Positions 1-7,675 of a stretch of DNA of 13,939 nt are shown piece by piece. Location of the stretch: contig JABDPL010000262.1 of NCBI GenBank assembly GCA_013042825.1, positions 1 to 13,939 on the forward strand, in the 5' to 3' direction. The first letter of the stretch is position 1; the number at the start of each line of letters is the position of its first letter. The notes below the pieces were generated by a model. It had not been told where the DNA came from. It saw only the letters and a program-made list of their open reading frames with translations, and ran no database searches. This DNA comes from Flavobacteriaceae bacterium (lineage in GTDB: Bacteria > Bacteroidota > Bacteroidia > Flavobacteriales > Flavobacteriaceae). Position numbers and translations under genes: made by a program.

Positions 1-639
1 TTCGGCAAACCTGTTGATCTTGACATATCCGATGGTTTCGGTAAGCATATAATAGGCTTCAACGCTTTTTATTGGCACATCATTGCGCCTGATCTTGAAT
101 TCCAGAAGTTCATCTTCTCCCGGCCGGTATACGGTTAGCTTAACCCGGCTGCCCTTTTCTCCTTTTAATCGATTAACGATGGCTTCATTGCTCCAATTGT
201 TACCGTAAATAGGCTCACCATTAGCGGCTATTATCCTGTCACCACCAATTATCCCGGCTTTTATACTGGGGCCTCCCTGCAGGGGCCTTATAACAGTGAC
301 CGTGTCCTTGTAGGTGTAAAAGCTTACACCTATACCAACAAAATCACCTTTCATGTTTTCGGTTACACGCTGAAGGTCTTCCTTCGGAATGTATGTTGAA
401 TGCGGATCGAGATTGTCAAGTATGCTGTTTACGGTTACATCGACTATGCTATCGGTATTGATCTCATCAACATATTCATAATCGATATAATCGATCAAGC
501 GGTTTAATTTGTCTTTTTTTGAGTTCGAGGTGAAAATTCGGTCTGATGAATCGGTGAAGCTTAGCCGGCCGCCAATAAAAATACCCGTCGCAACTGCCAG
601 TCCGACTATCAATGGCCAAAATTTCTTCTGTAACTGCAT
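1..639 (-). CDS. S41 family C-terminal processing peptidase, N-terminal part
   Basis: This is the 5' part (213 codons) of a C-terminal processing serine protease of peptidase family S41, which cleaves exported proteins near their C-termini. It begins MQLQKKFWPLIVGLAVATGI, a single N-terminal membrane anchor or uncleaved signal at about residues 7-24. A helical segment follows with the family-typical stretch ILDNLDPHSTYI (residues 73-84). A PDZ domain covers about residues 95-185, with the carboxylate-binding-loop region GDFVGIGVSF and the core GGPSIKAGIIGGDRIIAANG. The catalytic Ser/Lys region lies beyond position 1, so activity cannot be judged. The ATG (637-639) shares one base with the TGA of the deaminase upstream (TGATG), which fixes the start and suggests coupled translation. 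The family call is firm; the particular substrate is unknown. Confidence 0.93.
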   Translation of the reverse strand, partial: MQLQKKFWPLIVGLAVATGIFIGGRLSFTDSSDRIFTSNSKKDKLNRLIDYIDYEYVDEINTDSIVDVTVNSILDNLDPHSTYIPKEDLQRVTENMKGDFVGIGVSFYTYKDTVTVIRPLQGGPSIKAGIIGGDRIIAANGEPIYGNNWSNEAIVNRLKGEKGSRVKLTVYRPGEDELLEFKIRRNDVPIKSVEAYYMLTETIGYVKINRFAE

Positions 640-1067
640 CAATCCAAATCGCTAATTAATTTCGTATCGACCCCTGCTCTTTGCAAAAACCGTATACCAT
701 CACCATCTTTATAGGCCTCCCGGTATACCACTCGCACGATTCCGGCCTGGTGAATCAACTTGCTGCATTCTCTGCAGGGTGAAAGGGTTATGTACAGGGT
801 TGATCCCTGGCATGATTGAGTTGAGGAGGCTACTTTTGAAATGGCATTGGCTTCGGCATGTAACACATACCATTTGGTATACCCTTCTTCATCTTCACAG
901 AAGTTCTCAAAACCTGAAGGGGTGCCATTATACCCATCGGAAATGATCATGCGATCCTTAACTATGATGGCTCCAACCTGTTTTCTCTCACAATAGGACA
1001 ATTTGCCCCATTCACTCGCCATTCGAAGGTAGGCCTTGTCATATTTAAGTTGTTTTTCCTCAGACAT
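639..1067 (-). CDS. Deoxycytidylate (dCMP) deaminase, zinc-dependent
   Basis: A 142-residue cytosolic enzyme of the cytidine/deoxycytidylate deaminase family, predicted to convert dCMP to dUMP for thymidylate synthesis. The zinc site is complete: HAEANAI gives H70 and the catalytic E72, and SPCRECSKLI gives C98 and C101. The segments YLRMASEWGKLSYCERKQVG and GYNGTP match dCMP deaminases rather than tRNA or guanine deaminases. The reading frame is open further upstream to a TTG at 1121, but I chose the ATG at 1065-1067 because MSEEKQLKYDKAYLRMA fits the family's usual N-terminus; the 18 extra residues have no family-like features. It probably follows the HupE/UreJ gene in one transcript (107-bp gap, no exact TAnnTTTG on this strand in it) and overlaps the S41 peptidase gene by one base. 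Confidence 0.93.
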   Translation of the reverse strand: MSEEKQLKYDKAYLRMASEWGKLSYCERKQVGAIIVKDRMIISDGYNGTPSGFENFCEDEEGYTKWYVLHAEANAISKVASSTQSCQGSTLYITLSPCRECSKLIHQAGIVRVVYREAYKDGDGIRFLQRAGVDTKLISDLD

Positions 1068-1174
1068 AGGGGTTACTCGGGAATATAGAGTATAAACGAA
1101 GGTAAATGCTTCATATTTCAATTACAAGGTCAGTTCCGTTAAAATTTTACCAATCTTTTGTACGTATTCGCGAT

Positions 1175-1765
1175 TTATGACAGATACTCACTATTAATGA
1201 TCATCGGGATCACCATTCCGATCACCATTGCAGAGACCACCAACTTCCAATCACGTCTTGAGGCATTGAATACCATATGTCCCAGAAAACCGAGAAACAG
1301 CACAACAAAAACAATAATTAGCTGTGCAAGTTCGATCCCAAGGGCAAATTCGATCAACGGCATTAATTTGTTTTCAGCCCTTCCGACGAACATTTTAAAC
1401 TCCCCGGCAAAACCGAGCCCATGAATCAATCCGAAAAACAAGGTTGAAAGGAATAAAACCCCTAATTTTTCCTGTTTTGTCTGTTCAGAAGCTGTAAACA
1501 CATTGTAGACTGCCACCACCATAATCGTTATCGGAATGAGGAACTCGACCAACAAGGAGTCGATCTTTAAAACATCATAGGTGGCCAGAACCAGGGAGGC
1601 CGTATGGCCAAGCGTAAAAACCGAAACAAGTATCAACACCCGTTTCCAATCCCTGAACAAATACGGCACGGAGAGCACCATAAGGAAAAGCACATGGTCA
1701 TAACCATTTATATCCAGGACATGCTTCAGGCCGTACTCGACATTAAACCAGAACTCATCGAACAT
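1175..1765 (-). CDS. HupE/UreJ-type integral membrane protein
   Basis: A 196-residue polytopic inner-membrane protein of the HupE/UreJ_2 family. Family members are linked to nickel (hydrogenase, urease) or other metal uptake, but this subtype in Bacteroidota has no proven function. Visible family marks are GLKHVLDINGYDHVLF (H15, D22, H24), FTLGHTASL (H54) and FGLIHGLGFAGEF (H115), set in about six to seven hydrophobic segments (roughly residues 25-35, 42-60, 72-90, 101-120, 137-162 and 174-191). The histidines in membrane segments fit metal binding. No hydrogenase or urease gene is nearby, so a nickel role is not supported by context. It starts at the ATG 1763-1765, about 20 nt after a TAGCTTTG promoter element, and lies ahead of the deaminase and peptidase genes. 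Confidence 0.85.
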   Translation of the reverse strand: MFDEFWFNVEYGLKHVLDINGYDHVLFLMVLSVPYLFRDWKRVLILVSVFTLGHTASLVLATYDVLKIDSLLVEFLIPITIMVVAVYNVFTASEQTKQEKLGVLFLSTLFFGLIHGLGFAGEFKMFVGRAENKLMPLIEFALGIELAQLIIVFVVLFLGFLGHMVFNASRRDWKLVVSAMVIGMVIPMIINSEYLS

Positions 1766-1790
1766 AAAGAATAAATTTGTTGCCGGCCTA

Positions 1791-1798
1791 CAAAGCTA
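1791..1798 (-). promoter_or_regulatory. Candidate -7 element of the HupE/UreJ gene
   Basis: Read on the minus strand this is TAGCTTTG, an exact match to the Bacteroidota -7 consensus TAnnTTTG, and it lies 25 bp before the ATG at 1765. A TTG that could serve as the -33 element sits at 1823-1825, 24 bp away, slightly longer than the usual spacing and inside the terminator hairpin of the preceding gene. It is a motif match only. Confidence 0.4.
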
Positions 1799-1804
1799 AT
1801 CATT

Positions 1805-1836
1805 AAAACAAAAAAGCCAGCACAAAAGTGCTGGCT
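1805..1836 (-). terminator. Intrinsic terminator of the Hsp20 gene
   Basis: A perfect 9-bp inverted repeat, AGCCAGCAC and GTGCTGGCT, with an AAAA loop occupies 1815-1836. On the minus strand it is followed by a T-rich run (TTTTTTGTTTT, 1804-1814). It begins 20 bp after the stop codon of the small heat shock protein gene, so it should end that transcript. On the plus strand no T-run follows, so it acts in one direction. Confidence 0.9.
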
Positions 1837-1856
1837 CCAAATCTACCTAACTCAAC

Positions 1857-2297
1857 CTATTCAATTTCAATTTTCTTAGGATGCTTTACTTCCGTTAGCT
1901 CTTTCTTTGAAAGGTTGAATTTTAAAACCCCATTTTCATAGGATGCTTTAATTTCTTCTTCTTTAACGTCCTCTGGCAACATTAAAGAGCGTCTGAATGC
2001 GTTGTAACTGAATTCCCTTCTGGTGTAATTTTCTTCTTTTTCTTCTTTTTCCAATGATTTCTCAGCCTTAACGATCAAGTAACCATCTTCAATTAAGATT
2101 TCGAAGTCATCTTTTTCCAATCCAGGAGCTGCAAGCTCAACTTGATATTCACCCTCAGTCTCTCTGACGTTCATCGCAGGTTCATTTTGAACATAGCGAT
2201 TCCAGAATCTGTCGTTAAAGAAATCATCGTCCCCAAAGAAATTGGTAAATTCGGTTGGGAACCATGGTCTGCGTTTTTTGAATTTTACAATTGACAT
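1857..2297 (-). CDS. Hsp20 / alpha-crystallin small heat shock protein
   Basis: A 146-residue ATP-independent cytosolic chaperone that should hold unfolding proteins as large oligomers. After an aromatic-rich N-terminal arm (PWFPTEFTNFF), the alpha-crystallin domain spans about residues 40-135: PAMNVRETEGEYQVELAAPG, FEILIEDGYLIVKAE, FRRSLMLPEDV, and the hallmark ENGVLKFNLSK at 121-131. The C-terminal IEI (143-145) is the I-x-I motif that docks into neighbouring subunits. Length is normal. The gene follows dsbD on the same strand after a 74-bp gap without a visible terminator, so it may get some read-through as well as its own heat- or stress-driven transcription. I could not identify a promoter match in that gap. 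Its own terminator follows directly. Confidence 0.95.
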   Translation of the reverse strand: MSIVKFKKRRPWFPTEFTNFFGDDDFFNDRFWNRYVQNEPAMNVRETEGEYQVELAAPGLEKDDFEILIEDGYLIVKAEKSLEKEEKEENYTRREFSYNAFRRSLMLPEDVKEEEIKASYENGVLKFNLSKKELTEVKHPKKIEIE

Positions 2298-2371
2298 AAT
2301 ACAAAAGGGTTATACAATTCACTATAACGCAATAAAATAATGAACCTCACATAATTAAACTATGACTTTTG

Positions 2372-4438
2372 TCAGTTCGATGTAAAATTTAACAGGGATT
2401 TTTCACCCTGGCTTTGCTGGAAAATCTCAAGTCCGCATTGCAAAAAATCGGCATAGTCGCTCTCATCGGGAGTATAGCCCACAGGCGGATTCAATATCTG
2501 GCGGCCATCAGGACTCAACAAGACATAATAGGGTTGGGAATTCGACTGAAAGAACTGGGTCTGGAAGTTAGCCCATTTGTGTCCGTAATTTTCAAGTTTA
2601 CGTGTACCACCATTAACCCGGTTCACAGTAACTTGCTCAGCTTCCGGCAGGGTTTTTTTATCATCTACATACAGTGATATCAGGACATACTCTTCTTTCA
2701 AATAGGTGTTTATCGTTTCATCAGGCCAGACATGCTCCTCCATTTTTCTGCAATTCACGCAGGCATAACCGGTAAAATCGAGAATTATCGGTTTATTGAC
2801 CTTTTGCGCATAGGCTATTCCTTCTTTTATGTCCTTGAAACAATTCAGGTCATTCGGGCATTCGTTCGGATGCAAGTAGCTATACCCTACCGGTGGAGCG
2901 AGGCCGCTCAGCATGGTCAGGGATTTGTAGGTGCCGGTATCGGAATTCATCCGGAAACCTGAAGCCAGATATAACACAAATGCTGCGCTCAATACGCCCG
3001 TGGATAATCTGAGAAAGGACAGTTTTTTCAGAGGCGAATCATGCGGAAACCTGACCTTTCCGAAGAGATATAAGGCCAAGCCCGCAAAGATCAATATCCA
3101 GATCCCAAGGAAAACTTCGATCTTAAGAATTCCCCAATGTTTAACCAGATCGGCATTCGATAGAAATTTAAACGCCAGGGCCAATTCCAGGAATCCTAAC
3201 ACAACTTTTACTGTATTCAACCAACCTCCGGACTTCGGCAGGGAGTTCAACCAACCGGGAAATGCCGCGAACAACGCGAAGGGCAAACCCAGTGCTACAC
3301 CGAAGCCGCCCATTCCTGCTGTCAATTGCCAGGCTCCACCATCGGTGGTCAGTGAGCCTGCAAGAAGGGATCCTAAAATCGGACCGGTCCAAGAAAAGGA
3401 AACTATGGCTAAGGTCAGGGCCATAAAGAACACCCCAAGCATGCCCCCGATGTTTTCACCTTTTGTGGTTTGCATAGTCCAACTCGAAGGCAGGGTCAGT
3501 TCATAATAGCCGAAGAACGAAAATGCAAAGAACACGAAAATCAGAAAGAAAATGATATTCAGGACAACATTGGTAGAAATTTCATTCAGAATATCAGGAT
3601 TCACCGAGTCCAGCAAGTGAAATGGAATACTGAGAACCAGGTAAACGAGTAATATAAAAACGCCATACATTACGGCTTTTGTGAAACCTTTAGACTGGCT
3701 TTCCTGCTCTCCCTTTTTCGTGAAGAAACTCACCGTAAGCGGTATCATAGGAAATACGCAAGGTGTTAGCAGCGCCAGTAATCCGCCCAGAAATCCGAGG
3801 CCGAAAATATTCCAAAGCGACTTGGTCTCACGAACATCAGACGACAGGCTGGATACATCGGTTTCACATGTCGCATCACTGCTCGTTATTTGATCGGGTG
3901 TAAGTCCGTAGAGCAATTGATTCACAGACTCTTCAACTTCAATAGACTCCCCCAAATCGGCGGTTGCTACTGTTAAAATTCCACTCGAATAGTTGAATAC
4001 AAAGGGCACATCGGTGGGCATGAGGCATTTCTCATCATCGCAAGCCTGGTATGTCAGGAAGCCGGAAATGGTTACCTCTTCCGACAATAGTTTTATTTTC
4101 TGAACAAAAGTGGCCTTGTCATAGAATTTTGAAACCACCATATCAAAAATCGGGTCGTTCTTGGTAACCTTATTTTCCTCTAACTCAACAACGGCTTCAA
4201 TTTTCTCAAATCCCTCATTGGTCTGAAAATCAAAGCTTGTTGGAATAGGCCCGCCTTCATCGACAAACTGCGAATATAAAGCCCATTTCTCCTCCATGGA
4301 GGCGATAAAATATAGTTCATACTGCCCATTGCCGAGGTCTTTTGTATCAAACTCCCAGGTTACTGGTTCTATGATCTGAGCCTTGGATATAAAGGAAATC
4401 GCAAGGAATAGTAATAGTATTAAGGACTTTAATTTCAT
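2372..4438 (-). CDS. DsbD-type thiol:disulfide interchange protein
   Basis: A 688-residue membrane protein that in this family passes reducing power from cytosolic thioredoxin to periplasmic thiol proteins. The order is signal peptide (residues 1-20, cut near SKA-Q); N-terminal periplasmic domain with its cysteine pair in YQACDDEKCLMP (C133, C138); transmembrane CcdA-like core, about 212-490, with TPCVFPMIPL (C227); and a C-terminal thioredoxin-like domain, about 540-670, with FTGYACVNCRKME (C560-x-x-C563). The oddity is W350 in SFSWTGPILGSLLAG, where the second redox cysteine of the membrane core is expected (Cys in E. coli DsbD; in Bacteroidota homologues I recall SFSCTGP). The codon is TGG, one base from Cys. 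If real, electron flow across the membrane may be impaired. The start is the ATG at 4436-4438. A near-match to the -7 element (TTTCTTTG, 4455-4462) lies upstream. The gene is divergent from the PUL regulator. Confidence 0.92.
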   Translation of the reverse strand: MKLKSLILLLFLAISFISKAQIIEPVTWEFDTKDLGNGQYELYFIASMEEKWALYSQFVDEGGPIPTSFDFQTNEGFEKIEAVVELEENKVTKNDPIFDMVVSKFYDKATFVQKIKLLSEEVTISGFLTYQACDDEKCLMPTDVPFVFNYSSGILTVATADLGESIEVEESVNQLLYGLTPDQITSSDATCETDVSSLSSDVRETKSLWNIFGLGFLGGLLALLTPCVFPMIPLTVSFFTKKGEQESQSKGFTKAVMYGVFILLVYLVLSIPFHLLDSVNPDILNEISTNVVLNIIFFLIFVFFAFSFFGYYELTLPSSWTMQTTKGENIGGMLGVFFMALTLAIVSFSWTGPILGSLLAGSLTTDGGAWQLTAGMGGFGVALGLPFALFAAFPGWLNSLPKSGGWLNTVKVVLGFLELALAFKFLSNADLVKHWGILKIEVFLGIWILIFAGLALYLFGKVRFPHDSPLKKLSFLRLSTGVLSAAFVLYLASGFRMNSDTGTYKSLTMLSGLAPPVGYSYLHPNECPNDLNCFKDIKEGIAYAQKVNKPIILDFTGYACVNCRKMEEHVWPDETINTYLKEEYVLISLYVDDKKTLPEAEQVTVNRVNGGTRKLENYGHKWANFQTQFFQSNSQPYYVLLSPDGRQILNPPVGYTPDESDYADFLQCGLEIFQQSQGEKSLLNFTSN

Positions 4439-4603
4439 CTTCCGTATTATCCTACAAAGAAATAAAATTAAAGTAAAGGATGTTCTAATGAGTTGTTAAT
4501 TTCGATCATATGCCTGATTTCCAGCATGGCCTACCATTAACTAAAGTGTTGAATTGAATATGGCCGTGTTCAAATGCAACTCAACTCTTTCCCCTACAAA
4601 AAC

Positions 4604-4611
4604 TATCTTTG
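4604..4611 (+). promoter_or_regulatory. Candidate -7 element (distal) for the PUL regulator
   Basis: TATCTTTG matches the Bacteroidota -7 consensus TAnnTTTG exactly, 110 bp before the regulator's ATG. No TTG lies 17-25 bp upstream, so this is a weak candidate. The rest of the 283-bp divergent gap (4439-4721) shows no gene, RNA or strong inverted repeat. Confidence 0.25.
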
Positions 4612-4679
4612 ATAACACCTAATGGTATTTTTTATGGTTTCAACCCCAACATTATATGCACTAATGCAATTTTTTAAAT

Positions 4680-4687
4680 TATCTTTG
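4680..4687 (+). promoter_or_regulatory. Candidate -7 element (proximal) for the PUL regulator
   Basis: A second TATCTTTG, identical to the one 76 bp upstream, ends 34 bp before the ATG at 4722. The position suits a short leader typical of the phylum. A TTG -33 element is not visible at the usual distance, so the evidence is the -7 match and its position only. Confidence 0.35.
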
Positions 4688-4721
4688 AGCATTTGCATCG
4701 ATCTCTAAATTTCCCTTAGAT

Positions 4722-7553
4722 ATGCACAGCTCTACAGAGCGAACAACGAACACCAAAACCATTAGAGTTTTTCTGATTTTATATCTATTTGTGGGTCTTC
4801 TGGCAGCTCAGGAAAGGCCGCCGATCGAAATATTCAATCCCGATCAATACCTTGGTCAAAATCAAAACTGGAGTATTGCACAAATTCAGAATAAGAATAT
4901 GTGCTTTGCGAATAATGCCGGTCTTCTGGAATACGATGGGACACATTTTTCACTCTACCAACTACCCAATAAAACAGCCATTCGATCGATAAAAGTCATA
5001 GATCAAAACATCTTTGCCGGAGGGTTTATGGATTTTGGGTTCTATAGCCGCTCAGGAACCGGACAACTCGAATATACGTCTATCAAGGATGAACTAAACA
5101 TCGAATTACTTGAAGACGAAGAGTTTTGGGGAATTGAAGCAATCGATGGTTTAGTCCTATTCCAGTCCTATAACCGCATCTATGTTGTGAACTATGAAGC
5201 GAAGCGTGTAAAAATCATCGAATCAGATTCGGAAATCAGCAAAATGATCAATTATGACCAGGACATCTTTATTCAAAAGAAAGGAATTGGCATATTTAAA
5301 ATCGAGAACGAACAGCTTTTGAGTTATCTGAACGATGAGGTCTTCGGAGACAATCGTTTGATTGGGATTATTTCATATCGGGGTAAAACCCATTACATCA
5401 CCGATAATGACGGAATCTATGAGGAGAGCGGCGGCGTGCTTACAGCCTCAGAATTGAATGATCAAATCGATTCGGAAAACATAAGTATTTATAGTGTGCT
5501 CAGACTGCGGAATGGTGGGATCGCCCTTGGAACGATATCCAACGGTTTGATCATACTGGATAACGAAGGCAACAAACTATGGGATTTCAATGGAAATAAC
5601 GGGCTGTCGAATAATACAGTATTATCGATCTTTGAAGATGCACAGAACAACATTTGGCTCGGACTTGATAACGGTATCAACTGCGTGAACATGGCCTCGC
5701 GCTTCAGGATTTATGAGAATGATGATGGTTATCTGGGCACTGTTTATACATCTGTTGTTCATCAAGATCGGCTTTATCTGGGAACGAACCAGGGATTATT
5801 TTCCAAACCCTGGAATAGTGATCAGTTGTTCAGGCTACTTGAAGGGACCAAAGGACAGGTTTGGAATTTAAAAGTTATCGATAATACGCTTTTCTGCGGT
5901 CATAATTCGGGCACATTTATCATAGATTCTACCTATGTAAAGACCTTTATTGCAGAAGCCCCGGGTACATGGGAATTCAAATCCGTTCCGGATAATCCGA
6001 ATTTGATAATCCAGGGCAATTATAGCGGCTTGAATATTCTTGAAAACCAAAACGGAACCTGGCGGTTCCGAAACAAACTAAAAGGTTTCGACATTTCGTC
6101 ACGTTTTTTTGAAATAGAGGATGATCAAATTATTGTAAATCACGAATTCAAGGGTTTGTATTCCCTTATTCCGGATATCAACCTGACCGAAGTAAAATCC
6201 TTCAGTCAGATACCGCTATCCCTTGGAACCGGATCGAATGTACTCAGATTCTCCAAAGACCTCATTTACACCTCAACGGAAGGCATTTACGATAAATCGG
6301 GGGAGATGACCTTTGAAAGGGATTCGTTATTTTCAAGATCTTTAGAATCCTTCGGTTCTCTCACAACATTACTACCTGTTAACGGAGCCAAGGATCTGCT
6401 TTGGTGTTATGCAGACGAGAATATACTTTTCCTGGAACCGGGAAATTTAAGTGATGCACCCTTGGCGGAAATCGTTCCTCTTTCGTCAAAACTCAGGAAT
6501 GTAGTAACAGGATTTGGAAACGTCTCCAGGCTCACAGAGGGGGAATTTCTTATTGGAACCTCTACAGGCTATCTCATCTTCAATCGTAATGAGGACATTC
6601 AAGTCTCAATTCCTGAGGTAAGAATCAGCTCGGTTAAAGCCCACGAATTAGATGGGGATGCTGAATTTATTCAGTTAAACGAATCTCCAAAATTGACCAA
6701 CCGGTCGAATAATTTGGAATTCGACTTGAGCATTCCCTTTTATCAAAGCACCATACAATCGGAATACCAGGTTTTCTTGGAAGGTTTTAATAAGCAGTGG
6801 ACCGGCTGGAGTCATCGCGCGAACTACAAATTTGAGAATTTACAACCAGGCACCTACAGCTTTCATGTAAAGGGCCGGATCGGTAAAATGGAAACACCCA
6901 ATACGGTAAGTTATGCTTTTTCCATTCTTCCGCCCTGGTATTTTTCCGATACGGCTAAAGCGGTATATATTTTATTTTTCCTTCTCATCATATACCTGGT
7001 TAACCGGCTATATCGGCGCTATTACCGGAAGCAACAGCGGAAACTCATAGAACAAAACCGCAAGGAATTAGAGCTAAAGGAACTCGAAAATGAGCAAATG
7101 GTCATGCGGCTAAATACGGAGGCCCTGGAACAGAGCATTGAGAGCAAGAACCGGGAACTCGCCATTTCAACCATGAGCCTTATAAAAAAGAATGAATTCC
7201 TGCGGGGCATACAAGAAGATCTGAATAAACTAAATGGTGAAGATGAATTAAAACGTGTGATCAAGTTAATAGACCGCAATCTGAATAACACCGACGACTG
7301 GAAATTCTTTGAAGAAGCTTTTAATAACGCCGACAAAGATTTCCTCAAAAAGGTTAAGAATCTCCACCCAAAATTAACATCGAACGATTTACGCTTATGT
7401 GCCTATCTGCGCTTAAACTTGTCTTCGAAGGAAATAGCGCCCTTGCTTAACATTTCTACACGTAGCGTTGAGGTTAAACGCTACCGCTTAAGAAAAAAGA
7501 TGAATTTACCCCATGAAACCAACCTGAGCTCTTATATTCTCGAGCTGCAATGA
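4722..7553 (+). CDS. SusR-like transmembrane regulator: propeller, Y_Y_Y, LuxR-type HTH
   Basis: A 943-residue one-component sensor-regulator, predicted to bind a glycan fragment in the periplasm and control the adjacent susCD genes from the inner membrane. Order: signal peptide or N-terminal hydrophobic segment (13-30, ending LLAAQ); a beta-propeller region of about 600 residues, where only LSNNTVLSIFEDAQNNIWLG (295-314) is a canonical Reg_prop repeat; a Y_Y_Y domain (about 665-735, YQVFLEGFNKQWTGWS and LQPGTYSFHVKG); one transmembrane helix (about 747-764); a basic then charged coiled coil (766-850); and a C-terminal HTH (about 885-935, LTSNDLRLCAYLRLNLSSKEI and STRSVEVKRYRLRKKMNL). There is no histidine kinase or receiver domain, so it is not a hybrid two-component system. 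It lies divergent from dsbD and 221 bp ahead of susC in the same direction. The fold call is firm; the ligand is unknown. Confidence 0.9.
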   Translation: MHSSTERTTNTKTIRVFLILYLFVGLLAAQERPPIEIFNPDQYLGQNQNWSIAQIQNKNMCFANNAGLLEYDGTHFSLYQLPNKTAIRSIKVIDQNIFAGGFMDFGFYSRSGTGQLEYTSIKDELNIELLEDEEFWGIEAIDGLVLFQSYNRIYVVNYEAKRVKIIESDSEISKMINYDQDIFIQKKGIGIFKIENEQLLSYLNDEVFGDNRLIGIISYRGKTHYITDNDGIYEESGGVLTASELNDQIDSENISIYSVLRLRNGGIALGTISNGLIILDNEGNKLWDFNGNNGLSNNTVLSIFEDAQNNIWLGLDNGINCVNMASRFRIYENDDGYLGTVYTSVVHQDRLYLGTNQGLFSKPWNSDQLFRLLEGTKGQVWNLKVIDNTLFCGHNSGTFIIDSTYVKTFIAEAPGTWEFKSVPDNPNLIIQGNYSGLNILENQNGTWRFRNKLKGFDISSRFFEIEDDQIIVNHEFKGLYSLIPDINLTEVKSFSQIPLSLGTGSNVLRFSKDLIYTSTEGIYDKSGEMTFERDSLFSRSLESFGSLTTLLPVNGAKDLLWCYADENILFLEPGNLSDAPLAEIVPLSSKLRNVVTGFGNVSRLTEGEFLIGTSTGYLIFNRNEDIQVSIPEVRISSVKAHELDGDAEFIQLNESPKLTNRSNNLEFDLSIPFYQSTIQSEYQVFLEGFNKQWTGWSHRANYKFENLQPGTYSFHVKGRIGKMETPNTVSYAFSILPPWYFSDTAKAVYILFFLLIIYLVNRLYRRYYRKQQRKLIEQNRKELELKELENEQMVMRLNTEALEQSIESKNRELAISTMSLIKKNEFLRGIQEDLNKLNGEDELKRVIKLIDRNLNNTDDWKFFEEAFNNADKDFLKKVKNLHPKLTSNDLRLCAYLRLNLSSKEIAPLLNISTRSVEVKRYRLRKKMNLPHETNLSSYILELQ

Positions 7554-7574
7554 CCTCACATACACCTATACAAT

Positions 7575-7606
7575 ACCACAACATGATTGCTTTATCATGT
7601 TGTGGT
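7575..7606 (+). terminator. 13-bp hairpin after the regulator, atypical terminator
   Basis: ACCACAACATGAT (7575-7587) and ATCATGTTGTGGT (7594-7606) pair perfectly around a TGCTTT loop, and a U-G pair can add a fourteenth step. It begins 22 bp after the regulator's stop codon, where a transcription end would be expected. Neither strand has a T-tract after the stem, so it is not a standard intrinsic terminator. It may be an mRNA 3'-end stabiliser or a protein site instead. Confidence 0.5.
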
Positions 7607-7621
7607 GAAATCAATAATAAC

Positions 7622-7648
7622 AATATTAATTAACTGTTAATCAATATT
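7622..7648 (+). promoter_or_regulatory. 27-bp AT-rich dyad, candidate operator for susC
   Basis: AATATTAATTAAC (7622-7634) and GTTAATCAATATT (7636-7648) are inverted around a single T, with 12 of 13 positions complementary. Its centre is about 70 bp upstream of the candidate -7 element of susC, a usual place for an activator site. The obvious candidate to bind it is the regulator encoded just upstream, by inference from position only. Confidence 0.45.
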
Positions 7649-7675
7649 TTATTGCATTTCATCACAGGCGAACTG

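Noticed and set aside
1068..1121. An 18-residue N-terminal extension of the dCMP deaminase from a TTG codon
   Set aside because: The extension has no family resemblance and the ATG at 1065-1067 gives the usual N-terminus, so the longer start is unlikely.
2931..3506. A 191-codon plus-strand open frame inside dsbD
   Set aside because: It lies opposite well-conserved DsbD membrane segments, and its Pro/Asn-rich product has no recognisable family, so it is a shadow.
4439..4721. Possible small RNA or extra gene in the 283-bp divergent gap
   Set aside because: No open frame with a plausible start, no strong stem and no terminator; only two promoter-like TATCTTTG motifs are visible.
7022..7348. 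A 108-codon minus-strand open frame rich in Ser and Phe
   Set aside because: It is the antisense of the charged coiled coil of the regulator; its composition is a mirror of Glu/Lys codons and it has no domain or start signal.
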